NCBI GenBank assembly: GCA_030770535.1
Contig: JASVEC010000122.1
Span: 1-46,649, forward strand
Length of the DNA: 46,649 nucleotides
Direction: 5' to 3'
Origin: Batkoa obscura
Taxonomy: Eukaryota; Entomophthoromycota; Entomophthoromycetes; Entomophthorales; Batkoaceae
Position 1 is the stretch's first letter. Every line of letters begins with the position of its first letter. Of this stretch, positions 34,203-45,625 are shown piece after piece. The notes beneath the pieces are model-generated. The model was not told the DNA's origin. It ran no database searches and worked only from the letters and a program-made list of their open reading frames with translations. Position numbers and translations under genes: made by a program.

Positions 34203-36248
34203 ATGAACTTAGAATTGCAAAATACAATACTAAAATTTGGGTTATTTTGGGTTATAGCTTATGTATTAAAATATTGCTTTAAATTTCGTTGGTTTTTGAA
34301 GGTAATATTAACATATAATTGACTATTTATATAAATTATTTTCGTTGAATATATAGATTAAAAAAAGAATCCAAAGATATATAATAATTGAATTGAATTT
34401 TTTTGAAATAATATTAAGTACAACAATATGGAATCAAATAATTCAAAAGTTGGGTAAAAATTATCAAAAAGTATGGACAATACTATATAAGTTAGGAACT
34501 TACTTTTCTTATCCGTTTTTTATTTATTCTATTTATTTGTTTTTTAATGCCTATATTCAATTCATCATTTATTTTTATTATTATTTTAACCCTATTGAGT
34601 CAACACTATCAAATGATAATAATTTAATTAAAAGAAGTTTTATCTATAATAAAGAAGATAATAATAGCAATAATCAAACTCAGTTTATTATTAAACCAAT
34701 AGTAAGTCCTTTTATTGAATAAAATATTGTTTATATTAATTGATAAATATTTACTATTACTATTTAGATACCTGGTGTTACTTTACCATCGAATGATGTT
34801 GTTATTTATTTATTTAGTTTTTTAGTAAGTGGAGTAATACATGAAGTGGGCCATGCAATAGCAAGTGAAATTAACAACATAAATATCGAAAGGATAGCCA
34901 TAATAATTAAATATATATACTCTGGAGCCTATGTAGAGATCAATAATTTTCAATTTAATAAGTTAAAAAATGGGAAAAAATTGATGATTATTATTGCTGG
35001 TATTATTAATAACTTATTGTTTTATATAATACTTTATATGATCAATTATTGGCAAATATTAACGAAGTTGTTATTGTTTTTTAATTTATATTCAATGAAT
35101 TTAAATACTGTTTTGATTTCAAATATTAAAACTAATTCTCCTTTAGTTAATCATTTAAATATCGGAGATCGATTATTGAATGTTAATGATGTTAATATTA
35201 ACAATTTAAATGATTGGAATAACTTAGTTATGAACAATAATAACAATGATAACAATAAATTATACAATTATGATGGAGTTTGTATTAATAGTAGTATATT
35301 AAATACAGGTAATATAATAATATTATATAATAATTAAATGATACTTAATTTAAATAATAGTTAATATAACTTCATGTTGTAATAATAATGACAATAGTAA
35401 TAACGACTTGACTTGTTTTAAGCAAATAGACTCAATAGAAAAGGTAAGCTTAATAATCTATTTAATTAAATGAAATATCGCAATAATAATTTTTACAAAG
35501 AATTCTTATTGTTTGTCACCATTCATTGTATTTAATGAATCTAAACGATGTAATATAAACAATCCATGTAGTAATAAAGAAAAGAAATGTATAATTGATA
35601 CTTATCCAATAGGAAGTAAGTATCATTGGTTTAGACTAAATATTAATAGAAATAATAATAATAATAAAATAACAACAATAACAAATAATGATAATAAATT
35701 AGTATTATATTATGGAGATTTTCAACATTTAGATTATTATAGTAAGTCCAATATTTAAATTAATAATATATTATAACTAAATTTATTATTTTTATTATTT
35801 TGATATAGTCCAATTAACGGATTTAAATCCTAATTTCGTTATATTAAGTTATTTATTACCAGAAACAATTAATAACTTTTTATTGTATCTTATGTCATTT
35901 AATTTAGCATTAGCCTTTTTTAATATATTACCGATTTATTCGTGTGATGGAGATTTGTTTTTATTAACTAATTTAAAATTAATGGAATCGTATTTTGATA
36001 AGAAAAATAGATTAAATAGTGTAAATAACAACAACACCAGTATAGAAGATGATAGTATCAATGAAGATATAAATAATAATGAGGAACATAATTATAGAAA
36101 TGACAATGGTAATATAGAAGAGAATAGAGATATAGATACTGAGAAATTAACACCCTTTTATTTTCAGCTATATAAATCCATTATTTATTTATTTACTATA
36201 TTAACGGGAACTTTATTCATTCTTTCAATTTTGTCTTTATTTTTATAA
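34203..36248 (+). CDS. site-2 protease (M50, S2P-type intramembrane metalloprotease)
   Basis: Six exons (34203-34301, 34357-34701, 34768-35308, 35361-35443, 35501-35741, 35809-36248) give 582 aa. The zinc motif HEVGHA and the second ligand motif NILPIYSCDG mark an S2P family member, which in other eukaryotes cuts membrane-bound transcription factors (SREBP, ATF6) in the Golgi. Between them lie a PDZ-like segment (SPLVNHLNIGDRLLNVNDVN), a Cys-containing luminal stretch (ESKRCNINNPCSNKEKKC) and the usual multiple hydrophobic spans. Two long Asn-rich tracts are inserted (around 35220-35260 and 36020-36120), unusual for the family. The second motif has Cys where the mammalian enzyme has Leu before DG. 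No site-1 protease or SREBP gene is in the window. Confidence 0.88.
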
Positions 36249-36474
36249 GATTATTTATTAGATAAAAGTAATAAATTAAAATTTTATTCATAAAGCTTTG
36301 TGATTTTATTTACCTTTTTTCTTTCAGTATTTAAAAAAATAATCTTACCACAAAACTTACCTCGAATATCTATTCTTTTTCAAAAAAAACTGCTTAATTT
36401 ATCTAACATATATATTATCTAAACAATATAATTTAAACTTGGTCATTTTATTATCTATAAAATCAAACTCTTAA

Positions 36475-37340
36475 TTAATTTTGAGTTGGTGGTGAAACTT
36501 GCATAGCTGGTGGAGGTTCTTGCATAACTTTTTCAAGTACGACGCCTAAACCTTCAATAACTGCTAAAAACACACCACCAAATACACCTGCAAACGCCAT
36601 TCTACCTGGACCAGCTAGAGAATTAAAATCAATTAGTGAATATTATATTCGTAATTTTACTATTATTCTTATTTTTATCACTCTTGTTCTATTTTTTTTC
36701 CTATCTTATAAATATATTTAGATATAGAATACTACTTACTTCTAACAGCCAAAGAACTACCAGTCAAAGCTCCTGATAATATACTATTCCAAGCATCATG
36801 TTTATGTCTTATTTCATATAATATACATTCATACGTACTGAATAATCCACCCCAAACTGCAAAATTACCTATATTATTTCAATGTAAGTTATTATTTTTT
36901 TATCTTGATTATTTTATACCTGAAGTAACTGGAGTACGTGCTTTAACTGCTGAGATAGCACCAATCATTCTTGATCCCTATGAAAAATTGTGATCAGTAT
37001 ACTGATAATTATTTTTAATTGCTGTTGAAAATAAAATAAGACGGATTATTATTGATATTACTATCGGCGTTATTATTTTTGTATAATATTATCGACACTT
37101 ACAGATGGAGAATTCTTTGCTCCTTTAAAAAAATTCCATACGGAGCCTAAACTGGCACCAATAGCAAAACCACCTCCAAGATCGGATAGGATGACCCATG
37201 GACTATAAAATAATAAATATAGATTAATTTGGCCTTTTTTTTGATTCATTCTCGTCTTTATCTCCTTTTAATATAGCTTAAATTAAGCTTAAACTAATAA
37301 ATTACCATGGATATCTAGTAGGATCCGCATTTCTAACCAT
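36475..37340 (-). CDS. TIM17: mitochondrial inner-membrane translocase subunit TIM17
   Basis: Five exons (37306-37340, 37103-37202, 36920-36977, 36740-36868, 36475-36614) give 153 aa, the normal length. The protein reads [31 protein letters not shown], then [30 protein letters not shown] and [20 protein letters not shown], the four Gly-rich spans of the TIM17/22/23 family; the PCPWV start is specific to TIM17. It forms part of the TIM23 channel that imports presequence proteins. The C-terminal tail is Pro/Gln-rich. All introns have GT...AG and close the frame. It diverges from TIM50 across 524 bp. Confidence 0.94.
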
Positions 37341-37864
37341 TTTTTATATAAATTATATCTCTCTAAATTAAATAATAAAAATCGATTAAATTTGAATTTA
37401 AATTTCGATAATTTTACTTTAAACCCCATTTCTACTGAAATCCATTCATTCTCTTATTGGCTGAAGAAATTCTTAAAAATTATTGGAATCTATATTGGTG
37501 TGCTTTAGTATGGGCTGTTATTTAGCATTTTTACTATGTAGTATTTAGTATAAGTTTTTTTTATTGTTATAAAGAGGATAATCTACTATAATAATATGTT
37601 GTATAATCTAATTGATTATAATACAAATAAGGGGTAAATAGAAACTATTTAATTGTTATCAATCAATGAAACTTACTTCCACTGCTACAATGGAAACATC
37701 TAGACAATTATAGTAAAAATCAAAGTTTTAAGCTTTTCATGACCTCATAAAAACAGGAAAATCAATCCAAAAATCCCATAAAAAATATGAAAAGGAATAA
37801 GTGTCCAAAAATCAGATAGACAAACTAAAATCAAGTCAACTTTGCTTTATTCCTTCAAAGTAAA
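37341..37864. promoter_or_regulatory. shared upstream region of TIM17 and TIM50
   Basis: 524 bp separates the two start codons, which point away from each other. Both proteins work in the TIM23 complex, so a shared bidirectional promoter is plausible. I can point to no specific factor site. Confidence 0.45.
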
Positions 37865-39265
37865 ATGAACCGACTTTTATTGAATAGTATTAGACATCAA
37901 AAGAATTTGTTTTTAAAGACTAACATCACTCGAAGTTTTCATTCTTTTCATCAACCTTTATTTATTGAAAAGGATTCAAATAAGGATAATAAAGATGGCG
38001 AAAAGGATGTTCATTCCAATGAAGAAAAACCAGTGGAAACGGGATTTAAACCACCATCTCTAAATTTTGATAGCACCAGTCGATTTTTAAATACAGAAGA
38101 AAATGAGAGTAAAACATCAGATGGAACTCCAAAAAGTGGAAAAAGTAATTTAGCCGATATATTACAACAAAATGAAGAATTAGAAACTGGAAGTATCAAA
38201 ACATATCGAGAGAAGTCCAAATTAACTGAAGAAAAAAAAGAAAGAAATATCGCCTCTAATGTAATTTTCACTCTCTGTTTATTAGGTATTAGTTATTATA
38301 TTGGAGATAATTTATTTTCCGAATATACGCAAGAAGAATTAGAGAAATATAAAAATTATACTAAAGAAGATTCATTTTCAACTCGTGGCTATAACCGTAT
38401 GTTAAGTATCAAAGATTTTTTTTTAAAACCAAAACACACTATATTATTACCTCCAATCTCTCAAGATCCTAATGAACCTGATCCAATGACTATTTGTTTA
38501 GAATTAGATGAAACATTAATTAAAATTACATGGGATAAAGAAAGAGGCTTTGTAGCATTAAAAAGACCAGGGTTTGATCGATTTATTGGTATAATGAATA
38601 GTTTATTTGAAGTAGTTATATTTACTCAAATGAGTTCATTTAATAGCGAAACAGTATTATCTAAAATTGATCCTTATGGATTATTATTAAGATATCGATT
38701 AACAAAAGAGCATACTAGTTTAATTAAGGGTAAAATAGTTAAAGATTTAGATTTGTTAGGTAGAGATTTAAACAAAGTAATTGTATTTGATTCCTATCCA
38801 GATCATTGTACTTTACATCCAGATAATTTATTAAAAGTACCAGCATGGGATGGCAATCCAAACGATACCTATTTGTTAGATATCTTACCCTTTTTAGAAA
38901 CACTAGCTATGACAAATCCAAAAGATGTTCGAGTGGTATTAAATAAATATATGAATAAAGACATACCCAAAGTATTGTATGAAATGGAATTAAAGCAGCG
39001 AATGGAATTAAAAGAAAAACAAAAAGGTGGGTTAAGATATTGGATTGGTATGGAAAGTGAAAATTTGCCCTTGACTCCTATGATGTTAAGAAGAGTGGAC
39101 TTTGAAAAAAATTTTGATAAGGAATTTTTTAAACGATTAGAAGCCATGAAAAAAGAAGTAGAAGCAGAAATGAAACAGCATAAAGAAGAAATGGCCAAAA
39201 ATAAATTGACGGTTTGGGAAGGAATGAATCGCACCATGTTTAATAATGGTGAACAACAAAAATAA
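37865..39265 (+). CDS. TIM50: mitochondrial translocase receptor subunit TIM50
   Basis: An intronless 466-aa protein. A basic presequence (MNRLLLNSIRHQKNLFLK) is followed by an acidic matrix segment, one membrane span at about residues 136-155 (VIFTLCLLGISYYIGDNLF) and an FCP1/NLI-interacting-factor-like domain facing the intermembrane space. The phosphatase motif reads LELDETLIK, so the second Asp of active DxDxT enzymes is replaced, as in other Tim50 proteins. Later blocks KRPGFDRFI, FTQMSSFNSE, KDLDLLGRDL and LLDILPFLETLA are typical. It receives presequences from the TOM complex and hands them to TIM23/TIM17. The C-terminal 90 residues are Lys/Glu/Met-rich. It converges on the copper transporter gene with stops 99 bp apart. 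Confidence 0.93.
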   Translation: MNRLLLNSIRHQKNLFLKTNITRSFHSFHQPLFIEKDSNKDNKDGEKDVHSNEEKPVETGFKPPSLNFDSTSRFLNTEENESKTSDGTPKSGKSNLADILQQNEELETGSIKTYREKSKLTEEKKERNIASNVIFTLCLLGISYYIGDNLFSEYTQEELEKYKNYTKEDSFSTRGYNRMLSIKDFFLKPKHTILLPPISQDPNEPDPMTICLELDETLIKITWDKERGFVALKRPGFDRFIGIMNSLFEVVIFTQMSSFNSETVLSKIDPYGLLLRYRLTKEHTSLIKGKIVKDLDLLGRDLNKVIVFDSYPDHCTLHPDNLLKVPAWDGNPNDTYLLDILPFLETLAMTNPKDVRVVLNKYMNKDIPKVLYEMELKQRMELKEKQKGGLRYWIGMESENLPLTPMMLRRVDFEKNFDKEFFKRLEAMKKEVEAEMKQHKEEMAKNKLTVWEGMNRTMFNNGEQQK

Positions 39266-39364
39266 ACAAAAATAATAAAGAATAAAAGATTTATTATGGA
39301 TTTATATTAATTGAAAGTCAATTGTTGATATTATATTTTTTTATACATATTTTTATTTGTTTGA

Positions 39365-40048
39365 TCAACTTCGTGAATAATTATTCCCTGGTGTATCAGG
39401 ACTAAATAAGGTAGTTGGTGTAGTTGGATATGTAAAGTTAGTTCGTCCAGATAAGATTTGATAATTACTATCTTTTGTATTATTATTATTTCTATATAAA
39501 ATAGTAAAATTAACATTTATGAATTTTGATTATGATTATAATTAGAAACTTACCTTAATTTTAAATAGTCAATAACGGATTGAGTGATACACATAGATAA
39601 TACCTAGAACAAGAGATTGGGGTTTAAATTAATAATAATACAGAAAATAAAAACTTACCACTGAAATAAATAATAATATAGAATAACTCATAATGATTAA
39701 CATAATGGAATATCTTAATGTTAAAGCAAGTAAAAATAATCCATTCTTCTTTAGAATTGATAACTTATCTCCACTTAAACTAAAAAATAATATTTATGGT
39801 AAGCATTCTATTATAATATTAGTAGGACAGTTGAGCTTACTTTTGACTTAATAATTCTGTTTGATAATTCAAGCTTCTTTCAATTATACAGATAACGCAA
39901 GTTGATATGATGGCTAATATCCATTGAAGTGGTGATTCAATTAAAAATTGATTAAAAAGTAATATATCGTTTGCTAGTTATAAAGGGAATAATAAATTAG
40001 TAAATTTGAATTGTAATTAAAGATTCTGTTAAGTTTACTTTGCATCAT
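39365..40048 (-). CDS. Ctr-type copper transporter, short N-terminus
   Basis: Five small exons (40039-40048, 39841-39973, 39659-39779, 39554-39603, 39365-39491) give 146 aa. The first exon is only 10 nt (ATGATGCAAA). The order NDILLFNQFLIESPLQWILA, TM1, RYSIMLIIMSYSILLFISVV and SMCITQSVIDYL matches the Ctr family: TM2 holds the copper-coordinating MxxxM as MLIIM. The Met-rich extracellular N-terminus of plasma-membrane Ctr1 is absent, which would fit a vacuolar or intracellular Ctr2-like role. The GxxxG packing motif of TM3 is also missing (SMCIT). The C-terminal ~45 residues are Thr/Asn/Pro-rich and lack Cys. Assignment rests on pattern and splicing only. Confidence 0.72.
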
Positions 40049-40778
40049 ATTTATAATAGTTTATTTGTTTTAAATTCAATTATACAATAAAAGTTTAAAA
40101 GAGTTAAGGATATTGGAATCTGAAATTGGATTAATTTAATTGATTTAATACCCCAGAATAAAAAATCAATTAAATTTATTATTGGAAATTTTATTAATAA
40201 AAATTGATGTAGAGAATTTCTAGCTAATTGATTTCGATTATCAATTCGATTTAAACAAAGATTAGATCTTTCAGTTTCGTATTTTTAGGATTTAATTGTA
40301 AACACTTTTTCGATTTTTATATTGAATAAACATCAATTTTAAAATGCCCAATCCATGTTTAAATTGAATTAAAAGCAATGGAACATTATGAGTCGAAATT
40401 TCTTAGTGACATCTTCAACCACGAATCAAAACTAAAAGACATAATAAATGGTTTGTTACTGAAGTATATAATAAACTAATCATTGGTTCAAAGCTGTTCT
40501 ATAACAGTATAATGCTATTTAAATTGTAAATTCCAGGTATTTTTTTCCTCATGACATAAATTTTTATTATAAAGTTCCTCCCTATTTTTTAATGATTTTA
40601 AAATAGCCAATTTTTTCCAAGCTGCTAAGTCAGTTTAAGACTCGAAGAATTTTTCTTCAACTGGATTGAACAAAAAGAACCTAAGTTTAAACAATTAAAA
40701 AATATAGCTTACCTCATCCAAAACTAAGAGTTGGAATTTTTTTATCAATTTATCTAAACAGAAGGAATAAAAATAAAA
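40049..40778. other. intergenic between copper transporter and CSN3-like gene
   Basis: About 0.7 kb between divergent genes. A 34-codon frame at 40378 (MEHYESKFLSDIFNHESKL) could be a first exon, but I find no convincing downstream exon, so no gene is called. Confidence 0.45.
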
Positions 40779-42677
40779 ATGGAAGATAATAATTCAAACA
40801 AGGAAATCGAAGTTTTATTTCGTCAATTAAATATCACTAGCATAAAGGAAATCAATGATGATAATCAATGTCTATTATCTACATTTAATATTGATTCAGA
40901 AATTAATTTAATTTTGGAAATTTGGTAAATAGTTATTTTTACTATTAGTAAACAACAAGATGGCTAATAGATTGATATAGTAATAAATATTTGAACTATT
41001 TGTATAAAGAAAAAGATGAAATTAACTATGAACCATTTTTAAAATATATTTATACTATGAGTAAAAAGATTAAAAATAATGAGAATGTAGTTATTAATGA
41101 AGAAAATGGTAAATAAATTAAGAATGATTTATGATAAAATTAAATAACATTAAAATTAATTTAGTATTATTATTCTGTAAATTGGTATCGGATTTAACTA
41201 CATTAAAACATTTGAAAGTTAAAGTAAGTTTCTATTATTTTAATTAAAATTGTATTTATTATATAGAAATTATTTGTTGGTAAAATATTGTTAGAAATAT
41301 TAAAAAGGGTACCAATGAAATTTAATTTAACTGTATATCATCCAAAAACACTTAAAGTAAGTTAATTCAAATTATTGTAATTTATAATAATAATATTATT
41401 ATTACTAGTTATTTTACGAAGAAAAAATGGATCATTTAACATTACCAATTTGTAATTTATTAATTAATAGTAATGGAATTGAGGTAGTAATAATAAGAAT
41501 ATATATAAAATATAATATAATATAATATTAATATAATATAGGATAGTACCTTTAAAATTCGAGATTATATGAAATATTATTATTATTCAAGTTTAATATT
41601 AATTCGAAATGGAAAGTATTTTAAAGCATTTGAAGCTGTTCAGAAAGTAAATTTTAAATTCGTGTTTAATAATACTTATAATAATGTTTAACAATTATTG
41701 TATCAATTAGTTATTAATTTTACCTGAAAAATATGCCAAAATGAATAAAAATAATGAATACATTACCCTTGGAGTCAAAATATATATAGTATTACAATTG
41801 CTATTTCAAGGAGAGAAAGTAAGTTTAACAATATTATGTTGATAAACCTATTAATAAAAATACAGATACCTCCAGTTAAATCAGAAGCAATCAAAACATA
41901 TTTGAAATCAAGACATGGTCAACTTAAAGAATATGAATATTTGAGAAATTTAATTAAATGTCAAGATGTTGCTGGTCTATCTATTTGGTTAGATATTAAT
42001 AACGAATCTTTAATTAGGGTAAAAATATTATATAAAGTAATATAATATTATTATTAATATATACTTTCTATTATATTAGGATAATGTTAAAGACTTATGT
42101 GAAGTTATATTAATTTGTATAAAAAAGAAACATTTATTAAATTTAGCTAAAATTTATTGCTATGCTGATTTCGATCAACTATCAACTATGGTTTATTCAT
42201 TTTATGACTACAATCAAACCCCAGTTGAACATTTATTTTTAAATTTGGTAACTAATATTATAATAGTTTTAATAAATTAATATCATTGTACCTATAGATC
42301 TTTCAAAACAAATTAGAATGTAAAATAATTGATTATAAAATTGATGATACTGCTAATGTAATCACTGGAGATATTCAATTTGATCAAGTTGCTGCTACTG
42401 TATTTAATTTCTGGGATTTATTAAATAATTCTTTTGATGAATTAAATCAATTAAACTTGATGGCTTTAGATTTAAATCATCATTTAAATTTAGATTTATT
42501 AAATGATATTAAACTTTATAATAATAAAGAGGTAATAAAATATAATAATAATATAGTATATAATCTGATTATAAATACTAATACAATCTAATTAAATAGA
42601 CAACTATAAATGAAGAAGGAGAATTAACAAGTTCGAGATATTATGTACAAGATGAAAGGAGAATGTTTGATTATTGA
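40779..42677 (+). CDS. PCI-domain protein, COP9 signalosome subunit 3-like
   Basis: Eleven short exons (40779-40924, 40981-41108, 41165-41223, 41267-41356, 41409-41483, 41542-41646, 41711-41818, 41866-42018, 42080-42247, 42298-42531, 42600-42677) give 447 aa with every phase closing. The middle KYYYYSSLILIRNGKYFKAF and the later LICIKKKHLLNLAKIYCYAD...FQNKLECKIIDY follow CSN3: helical repeats, then a PCI/winged-helix end. CSN removes NEDD8 from cullins; CSN3 is a scaffold subunit. Overall similarity is weak, and eIF3 or proteasome-lid PCI proteins are alternatives. The stop is 18 bp from that of the convergent metaxin gene, so the 3' UTRs must overlap. Confidence 0.65.
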
Positions 42678-42695
42678 AAATTTATATTGTTTATT

Positions 42696-43851
42696 TTATT
42701 TTTTAAAATAAAGATTAAAGATCAATTTAGTATAATTTACTAGACTAGTATGCTCTAATAATATTTTCTTTAATAAATGAGATTTTGGAAATACTTGTAA
42801 TATTATATGAAAATAAGAAAATATTAAAGCATCTAATACATTAGGAACTCTATTTAAAATGTAATTAATATATAATAATTATAGTAAATAATAATTAATA
42901 ATTAATAAACTTACGATTGATTTGAAAAATATTCAGTAGTAGATTGAGATAATAATTGATTAATAACTTTAATAATAGTTTCAAATTGAAATAAAATTTG
43001 ACTATAATTGGTAGTAGTATTATAAAATAACTCATTGTTAACAATTTGATCAATTTTTTTACTACTTAATTGATATGCTATAATTTGATTTAATGGCCAA
43101 GAATAACCTTGAGTTATATAATTATATGTAATATTATTATAAATTTCATTATCAGCAAATAAAAAATAATCCTATAAATTAAAAGGTTAAAATGTTAATA
43201 ATAATTTGTTGTTATAATAATATAAATTTACTAATACAAATCTTAAATTTTGTTCAATTTGATAATAACTACTCTTTAATTGAAGATTATTTTCCTATAT
43301 TTTGAAAAAATAAATATCGTTAATTTATAACTACCAAATAACCCCTATAATCAACTTACAGTTAACTCTTTAGTAAACACTTGAATCAAATCACTATCTA
43401 CTAATACATCACCTTGAGGAGTAATTAAATAAGGAAGTTGATCTATTAAATAAATTAAATAAAAGAAAATCATATGTCAATCAACTTACTTGTTGGAGAT
43501 TGTAACTCTTTGTTAGTAAAATGGATATTCATTTTTTTATCTGAGTTATTGATTTTGTTTAATAACTAACATATAAATAATAAATTTTATCAATAAAATA
43601 AAAATAATAAACGATAATACCTGTATCATTAAAGAAAAAGGCATCATCGATAATTCATCATCTTTGCCATTTAAATGTAAATACAAGTTGTATTCTTCAC
43701 ATTGAACTTTTTCTTCTTCATCTCTATAAATAACAAGTGGAAATGTATCATTGATCTTTTTATTAATTAAATTTAAATATTCCATTAATTTGTTATCATT
43801 TTTGATTTCTATTTCGGGGTTTGGAGTAGTAGTTGGTTCAACTTGACTCAT
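42696..43851 (-). CDS. metaxin-like outer mitochondrial membrane import protein
   Basis: Six exons (43621-43851, 43490-43565, 43360-43442, 43232-43294, 42915-43171, 42696-42849) give 287 aa. The N-terminal thioredoxin-like part contains NIHFTNKELQSPTNQLPYL followed by a GD...DSDLIQVF helix, the metaxin/SAM37 pattern in which a glutathione-transferase fold has lost catalysis. The C-terminal half ends VPNVLDALIFSYFHIILQ...LEHTSLVNYTKLIFNLYF, the hallmark metaxin tail. Such proteins sit on the outer membrane and help the SAM complex insert beta-barrels. There is no C-terminal membrane anchor. Sequence is divergent but motif order is right. Confidence 0.75.
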
Positions 43852-44046
43852 CTTTTGTTTTTTATAACGCTGTTTATTGTCAATAAATTTTAAAAAAAAT
43901 GAAGGATTACGAAATTAAATGAATCAAGTACTTAAAATTTTTATTTGATTTGATTGGCTCCATTTAGAATTAAAAGTCTAAGATAAAAAAAGGTGGAAGA
44001 AATTATCTACTCTATAGTAGAATACAACCTATACACTACAATATAA

Positions 44047-45138
44047 CTACTCATTGCCATTAACAAACTTCAAGGAACTTTTACCAAAAGCATGAAAATA
44101 ATCATTAATCAAATCCTTTTCTTCTGATTTTAACTTCCTACTACAAAGTATATTTAAAATTTGTTTTTCTTTATTACCAATAGGCTCAATAAACTTATTC
44201 CAAATCTTGTTTTCAAATTCTTCATGTTCTAAATCATTTAATCTCAAAGTACTACAAGGCGGAGGATAAAACCAACGATGATAAGAAGCAATTGATTTAG
44301 CTTTTAAAAAACTAATAGAATGAATAGCTACACTATTCATATCGGAAGTGATATGAGCTAAATCTGGATAGAAATGAGGATCTCTGTTCAAATTTTGTAA
44401 TAAAATAAATTGATTCTGTTTTATATAATTAAAGAATCCTATTTGTTGATAATAAAACTTTGTATCTAAAAATTTATTTAAATGTTGTAAATCATGTAAC
44501 ATAAATTCAATAGCTGTCAATTTGGAATATGGGGGATATTCCATTTTAAATTGTCGAGTTAATTCCAATTGTTGAAAAAATAAACTTACACACCTTCTAC
44601 CTTTACATTGGAGATTTAAAACTTCTTCTACTGAAGGTATATAATCATATATTTTTATTATATAGTTGTTATTGATAGAATATAAATTGTAAATTAATTG
44701 ATTGATATAATCTTCTATTTTATATAAGATAGAATATTTAAATAGATCTATTAAATCTATCTTTTCTATTGTTGGATCCTTTTTTCTAATTTTATTTTCG
44801 ATTTGTTTTAATACTGATTTTTCGTCATCTTCATCAAATAGTAATGATAATAAATTTAGCTTATTACCTTTATTATTATCTTTTATGTCTTTTATATCTT
44901 TTGTATCTTTTATATCTTTAAATAACTCAACAAACTGTTGTTCTGAATCTAAAACTTTAATACTACCAGTAAACCATTTTTTGGGAAATAAATATTGATT
45001 ATAATAAATTATATAACTCATTATTAACTCTAAGTTGTTTATTTGATTATTATCATAACACTGTTTGATTTTGCTTAATTTGTTATATAATTTGAGTAAC
45101 TCTTTTGAGTCTTCATCTTTGGTTGAATTTAGTGTCAT
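44047..45138 (-). CDS. unrecognised 363-aa soluble protein
   Basis: An intronless frame with no signal peptide or membrane span. I do not recognise the family. The first 180 residues are variable and include a tandem (KDIKDT)n-like run at about residues 74-86. The second half looks like a folded, conserved domain: CKGRRCVSLFFQQLELTRQF, YPPYSKLTAIEFMLHDLQHL, RDPHFYPDLAHITSDMNSVA and AKSIASYHRWFYPPPCSTL. Several His/Asp pairs (FMLHDLQH) could bind a metal, but that is speculation. The start at 45138 is the first Met. It follows the metaxin gene on the same strand (195 bp) and diverges from ubiquilin. Confidence 0.75.
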   Translation of the reverse strand: MTLNSTKDEDSKELLKLYNKLSKIKQCYDNNQINNLELIMSYIIYYNQYLFPKKWFTGSIKVLDSEQQFVELFKDIKDTKDIKDIKDNNKGNKLNLLSLLFDEDDEKSVLKQIENKIRKKDPTIEKIDLIDLFKYSILYKIEDYINQLIYNLYSINNNYIIKIYDYIPSVEEVLNLQCKGRRCVSLFFQQLELTRQFKMEYPPYSKLTAIEFMLHDLQHLNKFLDTKFYYQQIGFFNYIKQNQFILLQNLNRDPHFYPDLAHITSDMNSVAIHSISFLKAKSIASYHRWFYPPPCSTLRLNDLEHEEFENKIWNKFIEPIGNKEKQILNILCSRKLKSEEKDLINDYFHAFGKSSLKFVNGNE

Positions 45139-45625
45139 GATTTTGGAATTTAAAAAATTGTTGTAATTTTTTTGAGCTTTTATGTTTATCGTTGCAACTA
45201 TTTTGGTAAAAAGTCAGGATATAATAGATAACCTATTAAAATTATAAAATTGAATATGAATGAATTAGAGTTATACTACTAATGATTGGAAATCTATAAA
45301 GCAAAATCTCTATATAATAAATTTAAAAAATACAGTAATATCTTTTTTAACTATAGATTTTAGACCATTTTTTCAAATTTCAAAATTATTAGTAAAAATA
45401 TTGAAATAATAAATGATATTTAATATGGTATTTTTCCAATCAAAAAGAACCAACTAACTTTGACTGAAAACATAATGACAACTTCGTTTCAAACTTAAAA
45501 AATTCACTTAGTTTTCCACCAATGAAAAGCAGTTGTATCATTTACTCCAGCACAACGCTCTTAATTTAAAAGAAAAAGAAATTTTTATCAGTTTAACTTA
45601 CTAAAGACAATAAGAAAACAAAAGT
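45139..45625. promoter_or_regulatory. upstream region between the 363-aa protein and ubiquilin
   Basis: 487 bp between two divergent start codons, AT-rich. It must contain both promoters; no specific site can be named. Confidence 0.4.

Noticed and set aside
38869-39237. 122-codon frame antisense to TIM50
   Set aside because: It lies entirely within the TIM50 coding region, whose domains are clear; the Phe/Ser-rich product is a typical antisense shadow.
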